Shown: positions 10,900 through 21,392 of the stretch, one piece after another | How positions within the stretch are numbered: position 1 is the first letter of the stretch | Layout: each line of letters begins with the position of its first letter | NCBI GenBank assembly: GCA_948144175.1 | Contig: CANXME010002429.1 | Coordinates: 1 to 64,000 of the forward strand | DNA from: Closterium sp. NIES-65 | Lineage: Eukaryota > Streptophyta > Zygnematophyceae > Desmidiales > Closteriaceae | Reading direction: 5' to 3' | DNA: 64,000 nucleotides | The notes under the pieces: generated by a model | Told to the model about the DNA's origin: nothing | Seen by the model: the letters and a program-made list of their open reading frames with translations, nothing else | Database searches by the model: none | Position numbers and translations under genes: made by a program

Positions 10900-11423
10900 C
10901 CGTCACCCCCCGGATATACCCCCATGGGGGGCAATAATAAAACAGGTTTTTTCAAGGGGGTGGGCTTATAATCGAGTAAATTTATAAGCGCCGGCGTTTA
11001 TAAAATGACATTCATATTTTTTATATTTTTGAACACCAAACTGTAGGTCTCGTGCTTGCCCTTTCAATCGAGTCGAAGTTACATGGGGTCGTCTGTGAAA
11101 TTCTCGCGCGCGCTGGGAGACACACCCAATCTGACTCACATCCAGCTCCTGGCAGCTCCTGACAGCTCCTGCTGACTGGACCCGCATCCAGTGCAGGGTC
11201 CGAATGTGAAGGGAACCGAATGTGCAACATATCTGCCTGCTAAAGTAAAAATCATTACAACGTTTTGTACACATTTCAAATTTTAAAGTTTACGTGCGCT
11301 TATAATAAAACTAGTTTTTTCAGGGGGTGCGCTTATAATCGAGGAGGGGATATAAGCGCCATATGCCAATTAGAAGCGCCAGGCGCTTATCCTAGGGTGG
11401 CGCTTATATCCGGGGGGTGACGG
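10900..11423. mobile_element. Short inverted-repeat (MITE-like) element, 524 bp
   Basis: TACCGTCACCCCCCGGATATA at 10898-10918 is repeated perfectly and inverted at 11405-11425. Taking TA as the duplicated target, the element is 10900-11423. The inner parts also hold a direct repeat, AATAAAAC(A/T)(A)G..TTTTTTCA(A)GGGGGTG.GCTTATAATCGAG, near 10931-10975 and 11298-11341, plus TATAAGCGCC motifs. There is no transposase-like frame, so it is non-autonomous. A TA target suggests Tc1/mariner, but the terminal sequence is not a family I recognise. Confidence 0.75.
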
Positions 11424-11425
11424 TA

Positions 11426-14400
11426 TCAAATTAGCTAGTTAGCAATAAAAAAAACTAGTTAGCGTCATTCACTACGCACGCGTAACAGACTTCCTCCTCT
11501 TCCAACTCTTAGCAAAGATCTGAGATGTGTTTTGCTGCTTGCTATTCCCATTCAGGCCTGAGGGTGCACAACATGACGGGGATCTGAGATGTGTTTTGCT
11601 GCTACATGTTGGTTCATGCTACTGTCTGTGTGTCATGGGATGGGAGCGGGTTGTAATTGGTACAAGTACCAGTTGTTGGTTGAGTTGAATCTGTGGTCCA
11701 GCCACGCAACTCCAAATTTGACAGGCTTGAATGCAATCAAAATAGAAACGGGGGGAGGGGGAATGGAGGAGTTTGGGGGGGGGGAGGGGGGGGGGGAGGA
11801 GTGGGAGGGAGTTCGAAAGACTTGTTCCAGGGCTCGCCTAAAATCTACCCTTAACACTCCAGACCTAAGGCCGAAATCAGCCCTGTAATGAATCAGGGCC
11901 ACAATTTTCTCAACCCATCAATTTCAGTTTTCAAGGGAAACCCAGCCCTGGAATTCAAGGTCCAGCAGGGCAAACGCCCTGCAAGCGACAGGCCTGATCC
12001 GGAATTTCCTCAACATTCCGGATGTTTTTGTCCGAGATCCGGATTTTGAGGGGAATGACTTCCAGATATTCCAGACATTCAAAGGGTATTTCTAGAAAAG
12101 TCCGGACGCTTAAGTGTGTTTCCCGAAAACCTTCGTGCCGGATTTGATAGGTCGCGTCCCTGGAGGATTAACATAACAGTGCAGTGCAAAACAAAAATCT
12201 GCAACTTAACATTACTCGTGGTTTTCGCACAAGTCTCATTATGAGGGATGTTTAGCCCTGTTTGAGTGTGAGATCTTTCAGGATGGATGAGGTGGCCCTG
12301 AGTGGATGGAAGTGCTTTCTTAGAGGACTTTTTCTTCACTTTACCTGTGTTCGTCACTTGTACTTCACAGCACTGACGAGTCGATAGACCGGAGGCTAGT
12401 TCTTAAAAACACACTGACTCAAGGTACCGCTTGTTGGAATCCGGCTCGGAAAGGTTAAAATTTCTACGGATCCGAATTTTTACGTACGTTTACGTGGGGG
12501 CCCCGGAGGCATCCGGCCGGATCTTCAAAAACGAAAAATTGGCCCTGGTGAGAAGGTATGGAAGCCGGGACAGGAGGGAATGGATGGATGTTCTGTCTCA
12601 TAAACCAGATGAATGGGATGGGATGGGATGCTGTAGGGTGCTGTGGGACAGCGTAGGGTGCTTGTACTAGTCGCAGCCTCAGGGTTGTGGTGACGCAAGG
12701 GCCTGTACTGCACCAGCAATAGGCTCCCTCCCGTCACGTGCTGCACGGCATGCTTCTTGTCGAAGCCTCAGGCGTTCCTTCCAATCCCAACGATCTTTCT
12801 GTGAGATGTGCAGGAGCCGATTTATTTTTGTAACCAACACTGCACATCTGGTTGGTTACGGTCAGTTCGCGAAATAGATTTTGTCCAAATGACTCGGTCT
12901 AGACTGATAGCCTCACCTCTGGAGGTTGTTTGCTTCAGTGAATGACATTTTCCATCTAAAAAAAGTCGTGGACGTTGTACAATATTGCAACAGCCTTCCA
13001 GGAATGCCAGTTTACTACGTGCCTAGGGTTCAGCTTGAGGGACTCAAGGGTCTGGCGATAGACTAGGCGATAGCGTCGAGCAAGGGGTACCCTAGTACTA
13101 GCGCGAGGGCAGAATCCACTATTTTCCCGCCACATGTGCCCTTGCTGAGTCAACGCGGTGTTGAATCATGTAACGTGGCCACGTCGAATGTCTGCCTTGG
13201 CCTCAGGAGGATCGCCGCTCTGACTTGCAACCCTGATTTTGTGAGGGCGTATTTCTAGCTTCGGGTCATCCATTGTTTGTGTCATCCGAAATTGTGGGAG
13301 CCAATCAAAAAGCCCGCGGTTCGATATTTGATTTTTTCGATTGGGTCCTTCAATTTCGTATGACATGAAGGCGGGATGACCAGTATATAAGAATACGCCT
13401 TAGATTGGTTGAAAATGCATGCACTGTACGCACGAGTGTACAGCAAGCCCATCGACTGTAGACCGTTCAACACACGAACGGCGACTGCGAGTGAGAAGAG
13501 GGCAGGCGGAGGAGGATGTGGAGGAGGAGGATGAGGAGGAGGAGAAGGACGACCACGAGCGCCCTTTTTCCAACAGAAAGCGCTTGGATCGTTAGAAAGC
13601 GTTCCGAGTTGTTCGCTTGTCGGATCGGACCATATCGTACTGTCGGACAGCTCACCTACGTGAAGTGCCTCCTATCACGTGGAGTGCTGACGTGAAGTGC
13701 AGTGCAGACTTTTGAGACCTGTCGCAGAATTCTATTTTGAGACGTCTCGACTCGAATGAAACCCTCTTGCGACGCCTCAACGACCTCTCGTGCTGTCCGG
13801 TCGACGGTCGAATGAAACCCTATGACACTCAGCGACAGTGTTCGATTTGACGCGGAGGTCGATTTTTGAGTCGAACAAAAAAAAATATAAAATAGGCGAA
13901 ATTGAGGGCTTCCTTTCACGTGAAGCGCGAATCGCAGCGATGATCCTGTGGATAAAAGCAACGCCATGCCAGCTATCGGAAAGGATACAGCCTCCCTGAC
14001 AGGTCATCCGTTCGCCACTTCTTCATCTCCAAGTTCAACTTGAACCGGATCTCAACGCTATTTGATCCAGCCCTGGATGGTACTGCAGTAGACGCCATGA
14101 TTGGTGCATCCACGGACAGCTCCGAGCTGAGTCAGCTGCCTTGAAGAGCTTGTCAGGCGCCTCGAAAGGGATCTAGTGATCTCAACGGGATTGGGATTGC
14201 CAGCCTTGGGATGGTACCGTCATGGATGGGGAATGCCGCTCATTTGAGCATCACTCCCCACCCCACCCTGATCGCAACACCATGACAGGGTGATGCTAGC
14301 TCTGGGACGCACGCCATTGGTGCATCCACGGATAGGGATACAGCTCAGATGAGCGTCGTTACGTCACTCTCTGACCACTACTCTCCCCACCCCACCCCGA

Positions 14401-15285
14401 TCTCAACACCATCACAGGGTGATGCTAGCTAAGGGACGCACGCCATTGCCATTGGTCGTCGCCTTCTGACCATCACGTGGAGCGAGAGAATGAGGTTGTG
14501 CTTTCCAGGCTCAAAAGCCAAGGGTCCTGCGCTCTAGACTAGATTCAAAAGCGCCGCCATTCCAGGAATGCCGCACCATGTCGCGCGCACTGCTATGGCC
14601 TGTTGCTAATCGCCTGTTGCTAATCTCCTGTTGCCATGCTCCTGTTGCCAGTCTCTGGGTAGTAGGCAGCTTCTGGTGGCTTGTGCGCGCCTCTGGTAGC
14701 CCCTAGCTGTGCTCGTCTTCTCCCATTTCTCTCACACTGTTTCTGTACTCAACACTGCTTTCACATATCTCTGTCTGATCCGCCTAGATTCGAGGAAACT
14801 TGGCCTGTTCTCTCGTATCTTAGAGTTGGGGGATGGATAGATCAATCAAGGGGCGCCTTCACGCACGAGCGGCGAGTGGCTTGAAACGGAGGTTTGTAAG
14901 CAGTCCCTCATGTTGCTCCTAGTAGTACCAAGGATGAACGCGAATCTTCCAACGAAGTTCCTATCATTTCCCAGGCCTCCCTTCCCGAGTCCTTCGCCTC
15001 AAGTCTTGAGCATCGCCGCTATCCCGCCCGGAGTTTGGATAAGGCTCGAGCAGTTCTCGAATTCGAACCAGTTTTGATAATCCGTGCTCTCCTTGGCTGA
15101 TTTACGCAAAGCCGCGTTCCTCCCTCCGCTGCAGATCAGCTCATGGTCGTTCAGATGGTCCTAGAGGCGCCTTGAAGCGTTATTGCTCCCTCCACTCCTT
15201 TGCTCGAATGCACCAAAGCCGCCGCTCCTCCCTCCACTGCAGCTCATCCCACTGCCATTCAGAGAGCCACCTCTAGGGGAATCCC
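11426..15285. other. Gene-poor interval
   Basis: No convincing coding exon. A G-rich tract lies at 11745-11805. Near 13735 GAGACGTCTC stands between two copies of TCGAATGAAACCCT (about 13752 and 13808). A tandem repeat of about 130 bp, with CTCCCCACCCCACCC.. and GGGTGATGCTAGCT, occupies about 14250-14450. The last few hundred bases may hold the promoter of the next gene. Confidence 0.5.
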
Positions 15286-17121
15286 ATGTTACCAAGCCTC
15301 TTTCTTACTACTGTGGAGAACTCGCCTTCTCATCAACTCTTGGAGAGTCCTCGGTTGGCCATGGCTCCATGCGAGCTCGGTTCCTATCATGCAAATCACC
15401 ATTGGCTGGAACCACCAGTGGCGCTGGCAGAATGCGGCATGGTGATGATGCCGCAAGGGAGCAGCAGCAGCGGGAGTGCCGCCGGCATGATGAGCGGCGG
15501 GCAGTGCGCCGTGGGCGGCGCACTCAACGAGCCTTCAAGATGTCAACCATGGGCGTTTCTTCACCAATCGCCGCCTTCTGGTTTTCAAGTATCGTCTGCT
15601 GCTTCTCAAGAAACTGCGGCTTCTCAAGAGCCATCTGTGGCTTCCCAGAAATCAATTGTTGCTTTTCAAGAACCCCTAAGATCCGTCCGCCGTGACTCCT
15701 GCTCCCAGCAATCACTGTCTAGCTCCCCTCCCTCCATTCACCCTCGCAGCCGCCGCTGCTATTCCCCCTGCACGTCCCCTTCTTGTTCCCTGGTCGTCCC
15801 TCACGCCCCGTCTGCCGTCTCCCCCACTCGATCCGCCCCTCACTCCCCACTCCTTAACACTCCCCCCGTCGCGCGCCCCACTCGCTCAACCACTCTCCCT
15901 CACACGCCCTCCCCCCGCTCCTCCTCTGCCGCGCCGCCAGCTCGCTCGCTCCGCGGAACCTTCCGGCGGCTGCTGCAGCGCTGCCAGCTGTCGGATGACG
16001 TGGCGCTGCAGGCGCTGGAGGGGCGGCTGCAGCTGCTGGACGCGCACAGGGCGCTCAGCAGCGTGCGATGCCAGCAGTTCGTGACGGCGTTTGAGGGGCC
16101 ACACAGAGGGGGTGCCGTGCTTGACTCATCTCAGGGAGCAACTGCGGCCGAGTCGACGCACAGGGCGCCCAGCAGCGTGCGGTGCCAGCAGTTCGTCACA
16201 GCGTTCAAGGGACCGCTGAGAGTGGCGGCATTTGAGGGGCCACACAGGGAGCTCAGCAGGACACGGTTGGCCACCTCAGAATCATGGGGTGATGATGCTG
16301 ATTGTGCTGCTGGAGCTCCGGGTGCTTACGGTGCTGATGGTGCTGGTGACGCTGATGGTCCTGTCATGGGAGCTGTGGCTCTTGAAGCACGAGAACCAAC
16401 TGGTGGGGGGCCGACTGAGGCGGATTTTGCCGACGAGAATTCCAGCGACGATGGGGGCTCCACTGGAGCGGGGCAGTGCACACCGCATGCGCGCTCCTGG
16501 ATGGCAGATCTGGCATATTATAATGAACCCAGAAGGTCCAATTCGTTCCACCTGACTCCTTCATTCACTTCCACCCGCTCTCTCGCCTCAACCCCGTCCT
16601 TTTCTTCCACTCCCTCCCGTGGCTTGTATCCCCTCGGCTCAACCCCGTCTCTGGACTCAACTCCCTCTTACACCTCCAACGGTCATTCCATCCCGCCAAG
16701 GAGGCGAAGCTTCTCTGGTACAGCAGAGAGGCTTCCGAGAAACATCTTGGGTGCCGGCCCCTGTTCAAGGAGACGAAGCTTCTCTGATGCTGTTTCCTAC
16801 ACGCCTCTGCCTCTGCACAAGCAGCAGCAGCAGCAGCAGAATCCGCAGCAGCAGTGGCAGCAGCTTTATCATCCGCAGCAGCAGGAGCACCATCGTTGTG
16901 CCAACAGTCAAGAGCAACAGACTCACTGTCAGCGGCACTCTCATCAACAGCATCATCAGCATCGGCAGCAACATCATCAGAATCAGCAGCAGCATCAACC
17001 CAGACCTGTGTCAAGAGCTGAGATTCGTGGCAGCAGGTCAGCCCGTTTCAACCACACACCATCTGCTTTCGACTCACAATCTCCTCACTCCCGCCGAGTC
17101 CCCTCCTGCCCTTCCATCTGA
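15286..17121 (+). CDS. Hypothetical low-complexity protein, 611 aa
   Basis: A single open frame from ATG 15286 to a stop at 17121. I do not recognise a family. The N-terminal 130 residues hold an imperfect repeat of ASQE/ASQK units. Residues about 135-220 are Ser/Pro-rich. Residues about 225-330 hold a more ordered stretch (RGTFRRLLQRCQLSDDVALQ) and two copies of a (S)SVRCQQFVTAF(E/K)GP module, itself an internal duplication. An acidic Gly/Ala segment follows, then (S/T)STPS repeats, two RRRSFS motifs that resemble basophilic kinase or 14-3-3 sites, and a long Gln/His-rich tail. Codons look coding through the central part. It could be a regulatory, mostly disordered protein. A spurious frame is possible because low-complexity DNA inflates open frames. 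Confidence 0.5.
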   Translation: MLPSLFLTTVENSPSHQLLESPRLAMAPCELGSYHANHHWLEPPVALAECGMVMMPQGSSSSGSAAGMMSGGQCAVGGALNEPSRCQPWAFLHQSPPSGFQVSSAASQETAASQEPSVASQKSIVAFQEPLRSVRRDSCSQQSLSSSPPSIHPRSRRCYSPCTSPSCSLVVPHAPSAVSPTRSAPHSPLLNTPPVARPTRSTTLPHTPSPRSSSAAPPARSLRGTFRRLLQRCQLSDDVALQALEGRLQLLDAHRALSSVRCQQFVTAFEGPHRGGAVLDSSQGATAAESTHRAPSSVRCQQFVTAFKGPLRVAAFEGPHRELSRTRLATSESWGDDADCAAGAPGAYGADGAGDADGPVMGAVALEAREPTGGGPTEADFADENSSDDGGSTGAGQCTPHARSWMADLAYYNEPRRSNSFHLTPSFTSTRSLASTPSFSSTPSRGLYPLGSTPSLDSTPSYTSNGHSIPPRRRSFSGTAERLPRNILGAGPCSRRRSFSDAVSYTPLPLHKQQQQQQNPQQQWQQLYHPQQQEHHRCANSQEQQTHCQRHSHQQHHQHRQQHHQNQQQHQPRPVSRAEIRGSRSARFNHTPSAFDSQSPHSRRVPSCPSI

Positions 17122-17869
17122 CCTGCCTTCTCCTATGACACTCAGCATGATCCTGCTTCCCGCTCTGGTCTGGTGTACCCATTGAGGCGATCATAGGTTG
17201 CAGGTGGCGCCGTATGGCTTTTGCTCCGGTATACCTCTATTGCAATAAGCCCACTGGTTTTTTCCCTTCCCACACCCCTAATCCTCCCCTCCCTCCTGTG
17301 TGTTGCAGTTAGGGGGTTGTAGTAGTGCCCCTGCTTGTATAAATGGTGCAGCTAGCACCAGGTAGCAATTCTGTTGCAGTATCATCTGCTAGTGTTGATA
17401 AATACATGTCGATATTCCAAGAGTTTGCCAGGTATGTGGCGCAACAATGGTCGGTAGGTAGATGGGTCGCGATTTTGGAGTTTCATCATGGTTGACTGCA
17501 AGGCAACTTGCATAAAGAATGCTAGATAAGTTCTATAACACTAGTTACTTATGACGGGTTCAATTATCATAGCTACTGTTTGTTGGGGATGAGAGTGATT
17601 GGTGTGTGGAAAGGTGCGTGGAGGTGAATCTGGGGGGCAAGGACGGGTGCGAAATCAATTTGTCACGGTTTTGGTTACCGCATTTGCAGAGAAAGTGTCG
17701 GAGCGAACATCAACGTGAGCCTTTTGTCAATGTTCGTCCACCTTGCTCTAACCCGTTCGTCTTCGACCCCTCATCAGCTTCTCCTTCAGATCCATTTTCC
17801 AACTTGAAATTACAGATTTCATCAGGAATTGAAATTAGCAACGAGCCGATCATCCGCTCTTTCTCCCTT
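17122..17869 (+). promoter_or_regulatory. Probable promoter/5' leader of F-box gene
   Basis: TATAAAT at about 17337-17343 lies about 530 bases before the ATG I chose. The interval is otherwise unremarkable. The reading frame stays open upstream of 17870 but has no ATG, only GTG at 17606, which is not used as a nuclear start. Confidence 0.3.
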
Positions 17870-19477
17870 ATGGAGCCAACAGCTTGTCCGTTCGACGATC
17901 TTTCCGACGACCTTCTTTCGCACCTCCTCTCGCGGCTCGGCCCGGACCTTTTTTCGTTTCGCCACGCCCTCGTCTGCAAGCGATGGCTCCGCGTCGCACG
18001 AGTCGCTCAAACCAACATTCGCGTCGCCAGTCGCAGGGAGATCTCGAGCGCGTCGCTGCTCCGCGCATTGTCAGCCATGCCGAACCTAACGTCCCTGCAG
18101 CTAGCGAATCGCAGCCTTGACGTGGTCAACGATCAGATTATCTCTGGCTTAGGCTCGGCATTGCCGAACCTCAAGCGATTCTCGCTAACGGCTACCAGGC
18201 GTGTGTCGTCAGCTGGAGGAGTCACGGAAATAGGTTTGGACGGATTCTTCCAAGCCTGTACGCGATTAGAGAGGCTCGGACTTCACACTATACCTAGCGT
18301 CAAATTCCTCCCTCCGTCCTTAACGTGTCTGACACAACTGGAGTTCCTCGACATCTCATTGGATGACCTTCGCAGCCTGCCCGAAGAAATCTCGCAGCTG
18401 CCCGCTTTACGAGTCCTACACCTCCAGGCCCCTCACCTCAGGGCTCTACCCGAAAGCCTGGGCAGACTGAAAAATCTCAGCGTTTTAGAGCTGGTGGAGT
18501 GCAATTCGTTGCCTGCCCTGCCCGAATCCTTCGGGGAGCTCTCCAGCCTCGTTCACTTCAGTGCCACCACCTGCTACAGCTTGACATCTCTGCCTGATAA
18601 CTTCGGTCAGCTGCAATCCCTCAAGACGCTCGAGCTCGCTCTTCCTTGCCTCACAAGCCTCCCAGAATCCCTCGGGCAGCTGCCAAAACTTTGGAACATG
18701 GTCCTCTGCTCCTGCCACTCCCTCCACTACCTCCCTTCCTCCATGAGCCGTCTATCCTCGTTAGAGGGTCTTGAGATAAGCGAATGCTTTCTCACTCTTC
18801 CAGACGACATTGGCTTTCTTCCCAACCTGTGGAGCCTTGAGATTCACAACTGCGAAAATCTTACAGAGCTGCCCGTTTCCCTCCCAAAGCTGGACCGCCT
18901 GACCGACCTCGTGATCACAGGGTGCCGAAACCTTTTCAGGCTGCCCGAAGATTTCGGGGATTTGCTGGCTTTGGAAAAGTTGGAGCTTTGCAACACGTAC
19001 CAGCTGTCGCAGTTGCCCGATTCGATCGGGCAGTTGAAAAATCTCCGGACCTTGAAGCTGCTTGCCTGCAACAGACTTACCACTCTTCCTCACACACTCT
19101 CCCAGCTATCATCTCTTGAAAGCCTCAAGCTCATCAATTGTGAACTTTTCTCTGCCCTGCCTGAAGAATTCTCTCTGCTGCCCAACCTCCAAGAGCTGTC
19201 CATCAGTTGGTGCCCTGAGTTTCGACACATCCCATCTTCCTTCACTCAACTTTCATCTTTAACGCATTTCACGGTCACTTGCTGCAGGAATTTCTCGGAA
19301 CTTCCTGAAGGCGTTGGCCTGATGTCAAATCTGAAGTCGTTTGAGCTGACGGGCTGTGACCGGTTGACAAGGCTACCTCCATCCTTGGCTCTTCTTTGTG
19401 AGATAGAGAGGTTGGAGATTAGTGGTTGTTCAAACATTATAGATGCACCACTGTTTCTGTGCCATCTTATAGGTTGA
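17870..19477 (+). CDS. F-box leucine-rich-repeat protein, 535 aa
   Basis: Likely substrate receptor of an SCF (Skp1-Cullin-F-box) ubiquitin ligase. The F-box would bind Skp1 and the repeats a target protein. Residues about 5-45 (FDDLSDDLLSHLLSRLG..FRHALVCKRWLRVA) match the F-box pattern. From about residue 60 there are some fifteen leucine-rich repeats, most of the LPESLGQLxxLxxLxLxxC type spaced 23-24 residues, like those of plant disease-resistance and PIRL-like proteins. The start is the first in-frame ATG (17870), immediately before the F-box. There are no introns and no internal stop. Unlike its intron-rich neighbours it shows no exon copies or palindromes. The substrate is unknown. Confidence 0.85.
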   Translation: MEPTACPFDDLSDDLLSHLLSRLGPDLFSFRHALVCKRWLRVARVAQTNIRVASRREISSASLLRALSAMPNLTSLQLANRSLDVVNDQIISGLGSALPNLKRFSLTATRRVSSAGGVTEIGLDGFFQACTRLERLGLHTIPSVKFLPPSLTCLTQLEFLDISLDDLRSLPEEISQLPALRVLHLQAPHLRALPESLGRLKNLSVLELVECNSLPALPESFGELSSLVHFSATTCYSLTSLPDNFGQLQSLKTLELALPCLTSLPESLGQLPKLWNMVLCSCHSLHYLPSSMSRLSSLEGLEISECFLTLPDDIGFLPNLWSLEIHNCENLTELPVSLPKLDRLTDLVITGCRNLFRLPEDFGDLLALEKLELCNTYQLSQLPDSIGQLKNLRTLKLLACNRLTTLPHTLSQLSSLESLKLINCELFSALPEEFSLLPNLQELSISWCPEFRHIPSSFTQLSSLTHFTVTCCRNFSELPEGVGLMSNLKSFELTGCDRLTRLPPSLALLCEIERLEISGCSNIIDAPLFLCHLIG

Positions 19478-21177
19478 GTTGGCTTAATAGTTCTGAAAAG
19501 AGTGTTTCCTTGGAAACTTGGGAACATTGAGCTAGTTGCCAAATTGTAGAACATCTGGTGTACATACATTAACGGGTCTTTCAATCCACAACGGTTCGGT
19601 GGCAGCTTTGGTCCAGTTGATACAGGCCAGAGGAAGCAAGCACTTGATCAAAGTTAGGGCTGACGTGGCTCCAGTTACTGTAAATGTCACGCTCCGAGAG
19701 CCTATCAGGCGGAGGCAAGTGCTCTGGTGGGGCACTTGACGACACGTTTGCGTGCCCATCGACGGCACGATCGAACCACGAGAAATGCCTTTCGTACACG
19801 GTGCAAGCCTCATACACATTGCCGAACCTCCCATCCCTGGCCGAGACCTGATTTTCGTACAGGCTGGGCGAATCCCCCAAACCACGCACTTGGGTTTGTA
19901 AAAGCTCTTCAGCTACACCCCTGGTTGGGCAAAAAGCGCTTTGGAACCAAACTCATGGGTCCAGCTGGTTTCCGTACCGCCGCAAGTCAACGTGGGCATT
20001 TGGTTCGGGAAGAATCAAAGCACGTTGGCGCCGGTACCCGGTGTACGCTGCTTCGATTGCCGTCAGTGGTCAAACTAGTTCCCTCGTACCCCTCCCGCCC
20101 ACCACCCACCCACCCGCCCCTCGCCCCTCCATCCTGTCCCCTCACCCACCTTGAGAATGACGCGCTTTGTGCTCGAGCATGGCGCGGTATTCTCGAGGGC
20201 GACACCCGACGGTTGTGACTTCACGGGCCAAGCAGTAGGTTACGCCGAGTAGAGAGGTAGCAAGGGCTTTTTGTTTGGCGCGAAATCGTCTGGTTCGCGA
20301 AGTCCGTAGCTTGACGAATGGTGACGCTAGGTACGCACTATTACGATGCGACGTTTCTATTCTGCTAATTTAGCTTCCCACCATAGTCCCGTGTGACGTA
20401 AGTGGTGCTGCATACGCAGTCTAGGCTCTGCCGTTCTTTCAATAGATTGATACATTGTCTTTCGAGACCTAAGCACTCTCAACCATACGCGATATTGAAC
20501 GTCGTCCTAGAAAAGGTAGTTCAAATCAGTGGCGCGCGAGAGAAACAGGCATGCTTCAAGGCAGCGTCAATCAGACCGCTAGCATAGACTGGCCGAGAAT
20601 CAGATACCGTTTTTCGTCCGCCATTCAGCGGCACTGGATAGACTCGTGACGCCGCGGCTTCGGCGCCGTATGCCCCGGGAATGGCGGAAGAGTTGGCAGA
20701 CGACGAGGAGAACGACGGGGATAAGAACGGAATACGACGAAACGAGATTAGAGGCACCTCAATGATAGTAACGGAATACGACAGGATTACGTTGACAGGT
20801 CCTGCTGGGTGAAACCTTCGATATAGGCTCGTCTAATTCCACTAACGCGATATTGATTCCTATCAGGTCTTACTACTTTTTACAGCTGAAGTGCGACGCC
20901 GGCGACTGAGGGAAAGGGGCTGGAAATAAGAAGCTGAACTCTTGCGCGACTAGAAGGACCCGCAGCGAGCGATTGCACAGGGAAACAGGCGAGCGGCGAG
21001 GGCGAAAGCAAGAAGATAACAGGGAAAGAGGGGATACGAAGCTGATTGCGTGTCGCGTACAGATTGCGAATTGCACATTGCGGCTTGGCGAGAGGCAGCC
21101 TGGGAGGAGCCAGAAGAGCTGGGGTGCACCAGTGGGAAGCGGGCGCAAGAGAGGGTGTGCCTATACGGGCGCAAGAG
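19478..21177. other. Intergenic / 5' region of DUF21 gene
   Basis: There is an open minus-strand frame at 19581-19889 with ordinary amino-acid composition, but I cannot connect it to any exon or family. The rest shows no recognisable feature. From about 20880 it is probably promoter and leader of the next gene. Confidence 0.4.
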
Positions 21178-21208
<31 letters not shown>

Positions 21209-21351
21209 GCAGCAGGAGGAGGAGGAGGAGGAGGAGGAGGAGGAGGAGGAGGAGGAAGAGGAAGAGGAGGAACAGCAGCAGCAGCAGGAGTAAGGAAGGA
21301 GTAGATACAGTGGCAGTAGCAGGGAGAGGAACGGAGGGATCACAACAACAG

Positions 21352-21391
<40 letters not shown>
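21178..21391 (+). repeat. CAG and GAG triplet repeats in 5' leader
   Basis: (CAG)n at 21178-21220, (GAG)n at about 21212-21275 and a second (CAG/CAA)n at about 21343-21390. The last ends one base before the ATG of the DUF21 gene. If transcribed, the leader would carry a long CAG hairpin next to the start codon. Confidence 0.85.

Positions 21392-21392
<1 letters not shown>

Noticed and set aside
15050..15085. tRNA-like T-arm (TTCGAATTCGAACC)
   Set aside because: No acceptor, D-arm or anticodon arm could be built around it.
17606..17869. N-terminal extension of the F-box protein
   Set aside because: The only upstream in-frame start is GTG. The first ATG is 17870, just before the F-box.
19581..19889. 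Minus-strand exon of about 102 codons
   Set aside because: Composition is protein-like but I find no partner exon, start or family; not strong enough to list as a gene.
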